Assembly (NCBI RefSeq): GCF_016802725.1 | Contig: NC_052667.1 | Coordinates: 21,164,346-21,228,345, forward strand | Direction of reading: 5' to 3' | Length of the DNA: 64,000 nt | From: Solenopsis invicta | Lineage: Eukaryota > Arthropoda > Insecta > Hymenoptera > Formicidae | Part shown: positions 35,301-48,432 of the stretch, one piece after another | How positions within the stretch are numbered: the first letter of the stretch is position 1 | Layout: the number at the start of each line of letters is the position of its first letter | Notes under the pieces: model-generated | Databases searched by the model: none | The model's input: the letters and a program-made list of their open reading frames with translations, nothing else | What the model was told of the DNA's origin: nothing | Position numbers and translations under genes: made by a program

Positions 35301-38063
35301 TCTTTTTCTTGCAAGCCTTTTTTTCATTTTTATTGTCTTTGTAGAACTTTCATTTCTCACACGTCGTACACAGTTGCCATGTGTTCCTAATATTTCTTTG
35401 TCACGACATTTCGATATTTCGAAAAGAGACTTTAAAATTTAGCGTTATCCCTTTTTCGTTCGGAGAGTAAGCTTTTTTTCGTTCAGCCACAAGTGAATAT
35501 TCATTAGGAGAATCCTCTTACGTAATCCTTTTACATAATTTTAAATACTCACGCAAAGCGTTATTCGGACGCCAATATGTTGCGAATGTTAGTGCAAGAT
35601 TGCGTCATTATAAACTCTCTTAATCTCGCACGGAAGGGAAGGTAACCTGCGCTAGGGGAGGGTTAAATATTTATCACAGTCACGCGCACCGCATTATTCA
35701 CGCTAGACCTTCGGGCATGGTGTTATTTCTTTGATAGACTTAATTTAGAAATAACAGGATTTTCCAACTCACGAATGTTTAGGGCAAACATTTTTCATCG
35801 ATTATTTTATTCGCGAGTACGTTACCTACGAGATTCATCTTTTTGCTGTTTAACATAGCATTTTACTTTCTTACATTTTTTTACACGGAAGAAACTTTTT
35901 TTTTTTACAAAGATTTTAAGATATCGCACACGCTCGCGACAGTTTGTAGCGTTAGGAAGAACAAGCGGAGATGGAAAAACGGATAAACGAACGGTTCCCT
36001 TGTCCATGTAAACGTGACAGCTTTCACACATCGAAAAGCAATTTATACGATTATACGCGTGACACCTTGTGAATGCACCTTCATCAAATAAAACGTATTA
36101 CGTCGCTTACATAAAATGAGAAGAATGTCGTGAATCGATGCGTTCAAACGCATCGAAAAATTTCCTCTCAAGCGATACAACTTGATGCACTGCCTCTAAC
36201 GTCATAAAGAGATTACGTTGCTCCTTAATGTTACGAAAAGCATGAAAAATCCTTCCAAGTATTTGCATTCTATCATCATTTCTTAAAGGAAGAGAATTTC
36301 TCTCGCCAGAACAAGTGTTAGATTAGTTTCTCGACACAAATATTTGAAAACACGCAAAGTGGTATTCGCGAGACGCTTGATTTATGATATTCTTCCCGAC
36401 ATTATCTTCACCCGGAAAATATGAATTGCCAAAAGCGTGGAAAAGATGCGAGGATTACGAAAATTTTTGTCAGATGTCTTTCGTTACTCGCGATGAAAGA
36501 GAAACATTCGTGTTGAACCACCGTTTATTTCGGCGCGATAAAAATCTAGCCGATGCGTTAGGATGGAATAATGTCTTGAATTTTTGGGATAACGTATCGC
36601 GTGTTATACTGGAACCGGCCGTAAAACTGTGACAACGGCAGGTGACGGAGGAAAGTTTTCTTCACGCCGTGTGGCCCTTCAGCTGTTCACGTCGGATCCG
36701 TTTACGCCGGTCGGGGAAAATGTTTTCGAATACCGCAAGTTGGAATAGGCTGCCGTCGACGGTGGAAACGGTGCCAAAATCTCAAGAGAAACGCGCCCGT
36801 GTTCCTCCCCTGCCTTTGGCTCGACGTATCCTTCCTTTCCGACCGCCTCTCACTTCCCCTCGCCCCGCTCGGCCTCGCCTCGCTTTGTTATGTTAATTGT
36901 TTCAAACTCGGGGCATCATCGCTACGTTTATTTTCCATTCTCGTCGCCTTCCTTCCTCTCTTCCGCGCGGCACACACTCGCCGGCCTCCGTCGACACAAA
37001 GCCTCGTTTTCGTCCTGGGCTATTGAGCTACGAAGAATACGCCCTTTGTTGAGCAACATCCTCCTTTCGGATATCACTTCTGATGGTCGTTTAATCATAT
37101 TTTATTCCCCAAGGAAATACCATCCTTTATATTTTATCGGAATGTAATGTATCTTGGATTTTACGTGTACATTTGATTTTACGTATATACGCGTGCGAAA
37201 TAAAACGCGTGAATTCGAAATCACTTTTGTGCGGCTGCGACACAGATGTCTTGCGTATGATCGTATGAATCGTATTCGCGTAAATACTTCAGATTCCAAT
37301 CTGATCTCTTTGTTTAACTACATGTGCGTTTTTTTTTTCCCTCCCTCCCCCTGTATTTCTCATTCGTTTGGAGTTGTGACGGTTGCGCACCCGTGGTACT
37401 CCATATATTTTAATGCCCACGTTGTGGAATGCGGACGAAACAGTTATTACAGTTTTAATTAAACGAAAATCATATCATTCCATACATACTTGATAGTAGT
37501 CTGGCTGCTGTGGGACATGCTGATGCATTCAGCGTAGCTGCACAGCGCGGAACATCCCCGATGGTTTTCCGTTTCAAATATTGTATGCCTACTATCCTCT
37601 GGGAGGTCGCCGCTGCCAACTTTTGGAGCGCCTCGGCGAGGCTCGTTGGTACAATTTTTGTTCTCCGTTTGCATCGGGAACAGTCAGTTTAAATGGACGT
37701 GCGAAAAGCGTGTTACTTGATACGGAAATATTAAGCATGCTGCATCGTTATTTATTATAAGATATATATCCTATTGAGATTCTCACATATATCGTAAAGT
37801 AATATTCATGGCAAACCACAAATATTGAAGGAATTTTGTGTGTAGCATTCTGGAATATTTTATGTACGCAAAATATGCCGGTAATGGGTCTTTCATCTTT
37901 GAATAGGCATACCTCGATATCTTTACGTATAGGGAGGCCTCGGCCGCGGTATGTGGAGTACGAGAGGTATTTACGTTACGGCCATAAATTCAAACGACGT
38001 CTCAAAACGAGGTTAGAAGTACGTTAGAGACCGTTTTCACATGCATACCGTTTTTCCTCTCGT

Positions 38064-38093
38064 GCGTAAAAATCGCTGGCGTAAAAATCGCTG
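38064..38093 (+). repeat. Tandem duplication of a 15-bp unit
   Basis: GCGTAAAAATCGCTG occurs twice head to tail (38064-38078 and 38079-38093) without mismatch. Confidence 0.9.
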
Positions 38094-38993
38094 GACTATT
38101 TCTTTCGATTCTAAAAGATGTTGGTAGCTATTTTTAACGATAGTACAGAAGCGAATGGAATTTCTGAAATATTATAGATATTAGAAATATTAATCTGACA
38201 ACTGTGTGGATGTCACGGTAATATTTTAAGTTGTATTATAATATTTAGAACTTGCGAGTTTGGACTTCTCTGATGTATTATCGGCATGAAACTTAGAGAT
38301 GGTTAAACAAGATCCTTTGTTACGAGGACGCAAGATTTAATAGTCTTGCAACCAGACGAGGATAAGACTCGCGCTGTGTTCTCACGTTGTAGCTTGTGTT
38401 CGGTAGCCGCGTTATTTAGCAAGATACACCAAGCCCAGGTGCGCTCATTCCTGTTGCTCGTCTCGTTAATTCGAATTCTGGCTTCTTGGACGGAACTGTG
38501 CCGTAATTTGAAAGCTTCGTAGCGGGCTTGCGGAGTCTTAGTAAGGTGTGGTGTTCGGTCAGTCGGCTTCCCCAGTCTTCTGGCAAGGTCACGTTGTCTG
38601 TCTTCGGCCTCTCTTACTTCGGTGTTTGCCTCCTTCTCCCTCTCCCTCTCTCTCTCGCTCTCGTTTCATCGCTTTTGGAGAGTAAGGGAGATGGACATAG
38701 CGAGCAGCTCCTTTGGTCTTTCCCGTAAGGGATGACCGCAGGATCTCGGGCGGGCTATCGACTTGGCTTGGACTCCGCCTGTGTGGGAGAAGGGCAAAGG
38801 AAGATCAGGGTTTGGTTGGTAGTCTGATGTTGTGTAACGGACGGCCTGGCTAACACCAAAGATGTCAGCACAGCATAATATTATCCTAGATGCCTCGCAG
38901 TTCGGAATTTACTCCGAAATACATAAGCCTGTGGTTAGCTAATACCGGCGCTTCCACGACCTTTACATCCTAGAAGTTGCTCGCTTGCATTAG

Positions 38994-39020
38994 GGAGAGA
39001 GAGAGAGAGCGAGAGAGAGG
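38994..39020 (+). repeat. (GA)n microsatellite
   Basis: GA dinucleotide run with one interruption. Confidence 0.9.
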
Positions 39021-41813
39021 AGGAAATAATCCCCCCTTTCGATATTCGGCCATCTCCTGCATAATCGATCACGGTATTGGCGAAAGGCGAAAACAGCTCG
39101 GCGAGACTTTCGTGACCGGTCGCGACATTACGTGTCGTATCGGATTTAGTGCGTATCGTGAAGGGTGTAATATCGATCCTTCCGGGCTCAAGCGGAATTG
39201 CCGTTCCGCCGCGAGAGATGTAATGGGTCCTGTATACCATAGGTAGAGGTTGGTAGAGGTGTTAGGATAAAACTGCGAATTATTGGAAAGCGGGAATGCG
39301 GGTTTGTTTCGAAGCGACGGACGTGTCGGGCGCAAGGGTGGTGCGCGCAGGACGTATTATCTCACCCGCAGTTCAATAGAACGGACCGAAACAAAGGGGG
39401 CCACCGAGCAAAATAATGCCGACGTTCAGGGGACCAGGAACTAACTGAGAAAAGGGATCTTGGTGCCATTGTGTACGGGCGCGTAGATATTTATAGATGG
39501 CAAACGCGCGTGTTGGTAAACGCGTGAGACCGTGTGAGTGGAAAATGAGAAGAACTACGTGAGGGTGCTACCCACAAGGAGTGGAAACAATGGAAGAAAT
39601 AAAATGAAGCTTAGGACCGGGATAGGGAGCAATCGCGGGGTAGAAAGAGAGAGAGCTCGAAGGTCGAAACGTGCTTTTATTCAAGATAACACGAGAAGGA
39701 AACAGAGCTGGGAGCTAAATGGAAGGAGGCGAAAGCTAGAGCCGCGGAAAGCGAAACTCTCGACTCTCTCTTTTGATTTTTCTTTTAACGCGAAACTAGA
39801 TATTACCTTTGAGAAGACGAAGGGGGCGAACAACAGCGCGAGTAACAACTTTTTAATTCACCAAGTTGGATATAATGAACAACATGCCACCCGCTGTACA
39901 GCGCGCATCGATTGTATGAATTGAATCGTTACCCTCGAACATTAGTTAGGAATCAAGGTGTGCGGCTGCAAGTGGCGAACACGGTTTACGTGCCGTGGCG
40001 CTTTGCTTTCAATTCCACTTTCAAACTTTTCCACCCGCCACACGCCGCTCTCAAACAAACCGTACCGAACCGCCTATTTGTTTCTCGACGAGACACGACA
40101 TTCGTGCAGCACGTTTTAATGCGGCAAGAAGATATTCACGGACAAACACGCGTTTGCCTTTATTATCATTGTCAGCACGTAGTGCCATTCGTTATCATCG
40201 ATGATGTAGCTTCTTCATTTGCCAATTGTGAGTAATAGAAATTTGTTTTTATCAGATCTTACATCATTTTTCCATCCGGAAAATATGTAATTATAACAGG
40301 CTGATGTTTATCCGCACTCTTCATTATTTCGAAATAAGAGGGTTTTATTTCAGTATAATTAAGTTAAAAGAATCGTGATGATTGCACGAAGATACGAGGA
40401 GACGGGATAGACGCAAGGACACGCGCGGGAGCAAAGCCGGACGACGACCCCGGTCACCCCATATAAGCTCGTCTCCTCTTTCCCCCTTGCCCACGTCACT
40501 GACATAACCACCCTTGGCTCCGATCAATCTGGCGTCTGCTCTGCCATCGTCGCCTTTAGTTCCCGCTATGTGCTACTCTGCGTCGGACCGAAGCAAGTAC
40601 CCATCGTACATCAATGTGTCTCGAACCTACTAGGATGATCAACTGTCAAAATCGGTGATCTGCAAGCGGCATCTCTATCCGTCTACGAAATCGATGACGG
40701 ATAGTTGGGGTCGGTCAAAGATATTGCTAAGGACATCCGTGTATAAGCGGCCGAGATATACATGGATAGATTGCTGTAGGACTGGCGACGTCGGCTTAAT
40801 CATCTTCGATATAACTCATCGAGATAGCTCGAGATACGTTACAGACGTTAGATATGAATGTGTAATTAAGTTTTTTTTTTAAATTTAGCAATATACGTGT
40901 TTACAACAAAATACCGGAAAGAAATTTAAAATTCTTTATCTTTTAGTCGTACGTTTTGTGTTTCGTATTTTTCTTCTTAAAATTTAATTTGTTTCACACA
41001 ATTGCAATACAAGTGACAAGAATTTTCGCTACTTTATCGTAACGCTTTTTCAACTATCTATTAGAGGAAAACGAGACCACGATTAAACCGCAGAATGTCG
41101 TACGTTTTCCATTAGGATCCTCTATCGCCCGCAATGCTTCGATAATGTCTTCGAAGTGCGATCGTTCATTCTCTTGGGGCGCGGGTCAGATATTCGATAA
41201 AAATTCGTCCGTTCTCGTGAGTGCGGACGCGTGCAGTTCGCTAGCACGATAGCGCGATTTCATACGCGTTTGCAGTTGGTGCGAGGCCAGACCAACGTCG
41301 GGGAAAGGTTGGCTGGCCAGCCAGCCCGGCCTGCCGCAGTTGGCCATCCGTGAACGGCAGTTCGCTTTTTGGCCGGTGCGACCGGACAGAAATGTTGTTT
41401 AGCTTGATTGAACTTTCGCGGTACCGGGGGTTGACTTTCAAAGCAACGCGGCGTAGTGCTGTCTGTACCGTCGCCACCTATCCACCTGCATAAACCTCTG
41501 ACCTCTTCTCTGACCGTCCGCACATCCGATCTTGTCTTCTTACTCTTTTTGCTGCACGCGCATTGTTGAAACTTTCCTGCGGCAACCGCGCAATTCTCTT
41601 GACGCTCTTGCAGCATTGATTACAATAGCGTTTCCCAATACCTTTTTGCTGCGAATCTTTTATCATATAAAAAGTCTGTTTAGTAATATTATTCCATAAT
41701 TTTTTTTTATCTTAGACTCTACAATAAAATTCCTATTAGATATATTTAATTTTTAGAGTTTTTTTGGTTAAAAAATGCTTTTATTAAAAATAAAATGACA
41801 CGTTATATTTCAA

Positions 41814-42751
41814 TCAAAATATTTTCCCTCACTTGCTACAATCTTGTCTCATATTTTTGTCAATAAGTGGATTCCACTGTAGAAAAAAGATTTGTCTTTT
41901 GAAACGATCTATTTTTTTATTTTCTAAAAATTTTGAAAGTTTGTATCCTCAAGAGCATGTTGCAACAAGTAATAATCTGGTTTAGCAATGTTTGGAAAGG
42001 GTGGGATAAAATTCACTGTCCAAAATCTAATAACTTTGCTTTCATGGACTTAACGACATGTGACCTGGTATTATCGTGCCAGAATCACCTTATATCTTTT
42101 ATTTGCTATTGGAGGTTATTTGTTGTCTAAAGCTTGCTGTAATTCGCTTAATTTGTTGCGAATAGCTGAAACAGTTTCATTTATTTATAGTAGCTCGTAG
42201 TACACAATACCTTCATAATCCTACCAAAGATCCTGCAAAGCGTAACCTTGTTTCCATGAATATTGAGTTTTGGAGTCTGTATTAATGCTCCGTATCTACC
42301 ACGTATCTACGTGATTTTTTCCGTTTAACATAATAAATTCACTTTTTCTCTCCAGTAACAATTTGATATAAAAACTGCTTCTTCTTATGCCTTCTTTAAA
42401 GCAGTAAAACGCAAGTGTTGTAACGATTTTGGATGGCTAACTTTGACAATTCATGTGGAACCCATTTTCCTTCCTTTTGGATCTTTCCCATCGCTTTTAA
42501 ACGCTTGGAAACAGCATTTTGGCTGACATCCAATAAACCTGCCAGTTCTTTTAACGTTCGAGCTGGATTTTGATCCAGAATTGCCTGCAATTCTTCACCT
42601 TCAAACTTTTTTGAGCTGTCCTGGGCATTCCTTGACTTTCAAGTCAAATCACCAGTTTTGAATCGTTTAAACAAGTATTCGTTTCAATAGATGGAGCAGA
42701 ATCGGAATAAGTTTCAATGATGGTACTGTGAGCTTTAGCGTCTTTTTTTTT
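41814..42751 (-). pseudogene. Mariner (DD34D) transposase, nearly full length, inactivated
   Basis: Mariner transposases cut and paste elements with TA target sites. Read on the - strand, family landmarks appear in order: an N-terminal HTH region in two frames (IIETYSDSAPSIET, then the best-preserved frame 42396-42590 with LKELAGLLDVSQNAVSKRLK and GKIQKEGKWVPHEL), the first catalytic block as TG-E-KK-stop-IYY where the family has TGDEKW (42339-42350), the second as HDNTRSH (Asp codon 42073-42075), the third as KPDYYLLQHALED (Asp codon 41975-41977), and a C-terminal ASEGKYFD-like end with TGA at 41814-41816. Spacing between catalytic positions is within a few bases of the intact family, so damage is by point changes and small indels rather than large deletion. 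The sequence fits the mellifera/mauritiana/cecropia side of mariner rather than irritans. Terminal repeats were not found with confidence. Confidence 0.9.
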
Positions 42752-45700
42752 AATCAAAGAAGATAGTAATAAGTGTTACGCACATGTATATCACGATTTT
42801 TACGCGTTATAAACAATGAGTAATTTTATAACAACAATTTCACAACTGTTAAATTATGTGCAGAAATCCCAGAGCTTTAACATATAATAGATGTTATTAA
42901 AAAAATTTACTGTTATTCATTACTAACGCTATGTGAATGTCAATATTCAAAACTAAATGTAGTAATACATATTTTGACATTTCTTTCAAATTTAATCAAT
43001 TTGTTATGTTTCTAAAATGAATGGTATATTTATATTAAGAGAATTACGTTATAAAAAACACTAAACATATGCACATTCATTTTGTACGTTTAATGAATTT
43101 TAATTTAATTAAAGAAGTGGTATAATCTCTATTCAAGTAAATTTTTTAATTTTCTTTTAATCAAGAAAATTTAATTAATATGATATAACTGCGGCTTTAT
43201 CAAAATATTATTGCTAAATGCATTTCTTGTTTTTATTCTTCTAAAAATCTTGGGATTATAACATCTTGCTAAAATGAAGCCCGGAATTGCAAAGCGCCCT
43301 TCCATGAGCACGTAGCATCCACTATGGCCAGACTTCTCGATCCCTCATACGTGAATCGCATAAAGGGTGGCGATGAGATCGGAATGAAGTTCGCTGAAAG
43401 CATCAGAGAGATAGATTCTCCGGGAGGCTCGATATTACTTGCACACTTTACGCATACGAAGTAATCCGTACGCATGGAGGTGGCATATTGAACGAGCGTC
43501 ATCCCGCTCTTCTCACTTGTAGGAACCACAGAGGGACAAGTTTCTCGTCTCGGAGGAGCTTGTCTTGGTTTACCGAGAACGAAACTATAGTAAACCTTTG
43601 TCGGTAATATTATTTATCCGGGACCAGACCACGCGAGCCGCCTGGCCGCCTCTTGGCGGGCGATGCGTTAACGCAAACGGCATGGAGACGCGGCTCGCCA
43701 AGATCAACGACATTCATATTGAACGTGGCGCAGGTTCTGAATATTCATGCCACCGTGTAGGGCGAACGTCGTCGACGTCAGGTTGCAAGGTGGAGACGAC
43801 GAAGGGGTAGAGGCGGACTTAGTCGCCGCCGTGCAGAAGGGTAAAACGAGCCTTAATGCCTCGCTGATATGAGCAAAACATGCCGCGTGGTTGTTACTCA
43901 TACGACGCAAAGGATTCGCGTTCTACAACATCGTATACGGGGTGGCTGATACGGCGATACGATAACCTTTAGCATTCGCTTCGTCTTGAGAGGATGCCGT
44001 TCGAATTAATTAATAATTATTCTTCTCCTAATTTACCTAACACTTGTTGTACATTTTCTTAAAGCTCTTGCAAAATTGAGAGACGTTGCATCCCTTCGTC
44101 GAGCATTAGTGATTAGATACACATTATTGACTGTCATAAAAGCAACATTTATCCATTCAGATTTTCATCTTGTCACTATTGTCGTACTCGACATGTCGTA
44201 TAGAGGTGTGAATAATAAACTGGTCGATTTGATCTGAAAGAACAGACTCACTTTTCGCGAGTCGCCTTGCATGTACGTCTGCTGTGGGGAGAAAGGGGGG
44301 GAGGGGCAAAATTATCTATTGATTTTGAATGGGTGGCCACTATGGCGGATTAGGCTGACCAGCAGGTTGCGGTGATTGAGGCTGTGTCTGGCCTTCTGCC
44401 CCGGCCGTCCGCCAGCTTTATCATGCGCTCCCAACATTGGCGCGGAACACGTGTAATCAGCCGATCAGCCAAACATGAGGGCCAAGCCGGCCGCATATTA
44501 TTTTGCGGTCGGCCGCGGCTTACGAGTAGACGCGGGAAAAATTTATAGCCCCGGGGAGGAGGGATTCGCTGGAAGAGAACAGCGGGCCGCGATCAAATAT
44601 CCCGCAAAACTTGAAGTTTTCCCGGGGTCGAGTTAGATTAAGTTGGAAACATATGGATACTCTATATGAAACTTTGTTACACGCGAGCACTTTAATCAGG
44701 AACTTTATCGAGCGAAAACGTGCCTCCCCACAATTGATCGCGCCGAAGATCGGGTCTCGTCGTCGCGATCTGTCAAAATAGGGTAGTATGCAGAAACCTT
44801 GCAATTGGCTTCTACGATGTATATGCTAGCATATTAATACAAAATTAAAAAATTCTAATTTCGTAAACTATAGACGATTTATCGAAGTGTGTCGTGCGAA
44901 ATGATCTCACGATCCGAGCGTAAGTCAGGTCGAATCGAATTTGCCCGGATAGATCGACTTTAAGAGAGCAGAAGGATGGGGGCGGAGAAATGCAGCTGGA
45001 TGTCGCGAAATCGTCCGAGAACGGAAGCGCGATCAGAGACGCGAAGTCACAGCGCCGCGAACGAACCGCACGTGAGATAAACGTTTCCCCGCCGTGCCGG
45101 AGAACTGTCCGCTGATTTATTGAGCAAATTAAAGAACTTTTCAGTCGGCATTCCTAACCCTTCTCGCTCTTGTTTTACAAAGTGGCTCTAATTAAAAGAC
45201 TATAAAGAGTCAGCCGCCACGTAACAACGGCGAGAGCTCACGTAGACGTAGGACGGGCAAAGGGCGGGTTGTGGGGAGGAGTGGAGTGCCTGGACGAGCA
45301 TGAACGTTTCTTTCATGTCTGACCGTCGGTGTAACGCGCTCGGATGGAAGGGTTGTTTAAGGGTAGAGCGGGTGGCGTGGATTCCCAACTCGCAGATACG
45401 ATATAACGAAGAGCGGGGTTGGGGGAGGACGCGAGTCATGCCGCAAGCAGACTGCGCGCACGTTAACCGGTCTCTCCAATTATTTTTACGTCGGTTCGCG
45501 AGTAACAACTGTATAACATGATTCTATTGTTTAACCGTTAATTTTTGCGGCGTGCGACCGTTGCGAGTTTTCGAGCGACGGTGGCACGCGAGACATGCTG
45601 TTAACTCGGAACGTTTCCTCCCCTAAATCCTAAATCTCTTTCGCCGTTATGCCAGTCGTGGGATATTCACTCCCTTCCTCCTCCTCGTGTACTTCCAAGA

Positions 45701-46909
45701 TAATACTATCGTTCACGGAGCGTTTCCCGAGCCTTCAGCGAGCTTACCCAACGTAGCGTATATCTTCCATGCGGGAAACACGTCAGCAAAAAAAAGGTTT
45801 CATAATTCTTAATTCAGTTATTGGGGATCGATATGGGAAAGTGCCATATCTTGTAATGCATCAGCGCGAGAACAGGTGGAGGCTGTCTCATGCAGTTTTA
45901 TTCACGCATCTGCAATCTCACAAAAAAATCCGTTCGTATACTTGTACAATAGTAGCCTGCTTGGTACTCAGTTTTCAAAATATAATATAATATATAAGAA
46001 AGATAAACTTATTGATTACAGTTTTTCCTATTTACTAGAAAATCTCATTATTATTAATAATCATTATCCTTTCTTTAAAACTTTAATCAACATTCTTATC
46101 TCTATCATAAAATTAATATTAATTAATGCTATTAATTAATTAATTATATTGTAGACCTTAATGATCATTAGATATGTATGGCAATATATGAGGTATAATT
46201 GATATAGCGACCTAAAATTTGCAGACGTGTTCTTGCATAAATTTGAAGCTGATATCTTCTTAGAGAAACTATCAATAATTTCTGAACTAGCTTCCTACAA
46301 ATCAAAGTAATGAAAATAAGAAAGAATCATCAAACAATCAAATTTCTATTTTATTTCTAATTTTACTTTAACGTTTTTGTAAAAATCATACATTAAGGTA
46401 TATAATATTTGCAAAAATAAAAAAATAAAAAGCGACTCACATTTTTGCAAGAAAAAAAGAAAAAGATCGATTCTAAATCAATCAAGGGAGTCATCCAAAA
46501 ATATTGATCCGTGTAGTTCATTTACATCATGTTCATTTACATCATGCTGCGACGTAGATCGAAAATATCGTTGTATCTTCTAGAAACGCATCGGCGGCGG
46601 CGGCGTTACGACGCTTTTAAGGGCAGCGATCCAACGCCTTCCTCTTTAATGAGACAGGGCGACAGGGCTGCGCGCAGAAGAGGGGGAGGAAGATGTTCTC
46701 TCGGTCGCCCATGTCCCGTGGGGTAGGTTGATGCTGCGTATACCTACTATCTCCTTTCGGGAGCGCCGGGGGAGATGGAACGAGATGGAACAGTCACGAC
46801 GAGACGGGGACGGGACGAGACGCGTTGGTTCGAATAAGAGACAGATCTATAGCACGGGGGTCTCGCCGGGGATGAGGGAGGAAAGCAAGCAAACACGGGC
46901 AAGGAAGCA
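42752..46909 (+). other. Intronic sequence, no gene supported
   Basis: AT-rich to about 43260 (probably including the 5' end of the mariner copy), CpG-rich from 43.3 to 45.7 kb, and AT-rich again from 45.78 to 46.56 kb with an (ATTA)n run near 46125-46150. A G-rich string at 44285-44306 could form a quadruplex. The 86-codon minus-strand frame at 43269-43529 has no family match. Confidence 0.5.
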
Positions 46910-46936
46910 AGGCAGGCAGGCAGGCAAGCAGGCAAG

Positions 46937-46983
<47 letters not shown>

Positions 46984-47003
46984 ACAGGCAAGCAAGGCAG
47001 GCT
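46910..47003 (+). repeat. (GGCA)n tetranucleotide microsatellite
   Basis: About 90 bp of GGCA/CAGG units with occasional AAGCA variants. Frames through it read as Ala-Gly-Arg-Gln repeats on one strand and Cys-Leu-Pro-Ala repeats on the other, which accounts for the apparent ORFs of 65-153 codons here. Confidence 0.95.
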
Positions 47004-48401
47004 TGCGAAACGTTACCTATAGCAGTAGGCCGTGGCTGTATTGATCAAGACGAGGCGGGACGGCGGAGCCTCCCTACGCCTCTATTTCCGTTGTTGGCCC
47101 TGTTCTTGCCTCTCCTCGCGCTTACGAGGAGGAGGGTCTTGTTCCTTCGATCCCCTGTTCCACGCTGCCCTTCTTTTCTTTGGTACTGACCGCAACCTCC
47201 GCACTTCCACTGCTGGGGGCGAAACGCCGCCATCGCCGATACCAGCAGTAGGCAATCTCTCACGATCAACATCAACGACTGGTCTTCTAAAATCTATTCG
47301 TTTTCAGACGGCTCAGGCTGCGGGAGAGAGAGTGCGGCCCTTGGCACTCTGTTTTTCTCGCCTCATCGATTTTTCTTGTTCTCGTGTATTCATGCCGTGA
47401 ATAATTTACGCGGATAATTTTGTACCGATTTCTTCCCGAGTCGCACCTTCCATTTGATTGCTTAGGTCCTTGAGTCAAGTTTGATGTTTCCGCATCATTG
47501 CGCCGTTTCAGGAGCCTATTATTTATAGATGACCTGTTCAGATAAAGGATCTTCGGTTCGATGCATCTCCAGCGGAGTGGAGTTTATCAATTTGTCGCGA
47601 AAGAATGAAGCACGCACATATAAAATTGATTTTATAAATTTTATTTATTATATTTACATCTTGCGGGACACAACATATTTTTCGAGGAGTATATCGGTAT
47701 ATTTCACGAACACGTTGGTTTTTTCCGCATAAATATATACATATAGATAGAAAGAAGCGCAGTTGCGTACAGGCATATAGAATGAGCAGCTGTTGCAAGC
47801 TCGATTCTTTTAACCTAGAGAGAACTATTTTGCTCTCAGTTTTCTACACGCCGTCGTATCTCATTTTTCCTTAAATTCTCCCGGAATTTCGTAAAAATTC
47901 GGCATATACGGCAGCCCGCGTGTCGCCGCGCCGCCTCCTTTCAAGGTGATCCGACGAACAAGTGAAACAGCTGTTTCGCGATACTTTTACGTTTTGCCTC
48001 GCGATTACAATTCGCAGATATTTTTGCGAAATATCGAAATGTGACGCGACGGTATCGCGCCGGAGCCGCTCGTACAAACTATGATTAAGGTACATGCGTC
48101 GAGCATTTCGCGCGTACCTATTTCTAGTTACGGTTCAGCCAGCATATCGCGACGGGCTAGGGGTGTGTGCACAGTTTTAGTCGGACTTTCCCAGGGAAAT
48201 ACCAGAAAATTTTATTTCGCCCGGTGTCGTGGCAGGCATAAACGTTCAGGGTAACAAAAAAAATATAAAAAAATGCACGGACATCCCGTCCGAGTACCAT
48301 CCGGGTGCGAACGAACGAGTTTACGTTTCAGCCGTCGCGGATCGAGTAAATGTAGGGAAAGATGAGGGATTGCGGTTTTCGGGCTGTGGATCGAACTGGA
48401 A

Positions 48402-48432
48402 AGAGAGGGAGAGAGAAAGAGAGAGAGAGAAT
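48402..48432 (+). repeat. (GA)n microsatellite
   Basis: GA-rich dinucleotide tract with interruptions. A run of C bases follows about 90 bp later (near 48519-48530). Confidence 0.9.

Larger units (their letters stand above)
31936..41813 (+). other. Intronic sequence, no gene supported
   Basis: Ten kilobases of mixed sequence: TA-rich at 31.95-32.31 kb, AT-rich at 33.95-34.2, 35.8-36.35, 38.1-38.25 and 40.86-41.0 kb, CpG-rich elsewhere. Strong TATA-like strings (TATAAAAG near 32687) lack a matching initiator. The frame at 35260-35442 begins with a hydrophobic, signal-anchor-like segment but comes from a T-rich run and has no family match. Nothing is called. Confidence 0.5.

Noticed and set aside
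35260..35442. Short frame with a hydrophobic N-terminus resembling a signal anchor
   Set aside because: The hydrophobic stretch is simply a T-rich run; no family match or gene structure.
46728..47189. 153-codon frame with Ala-Gly-Arg-Gln repeats
   Set aside because: Produced by the GGCA microsatellite; the opposite strand is open as well.
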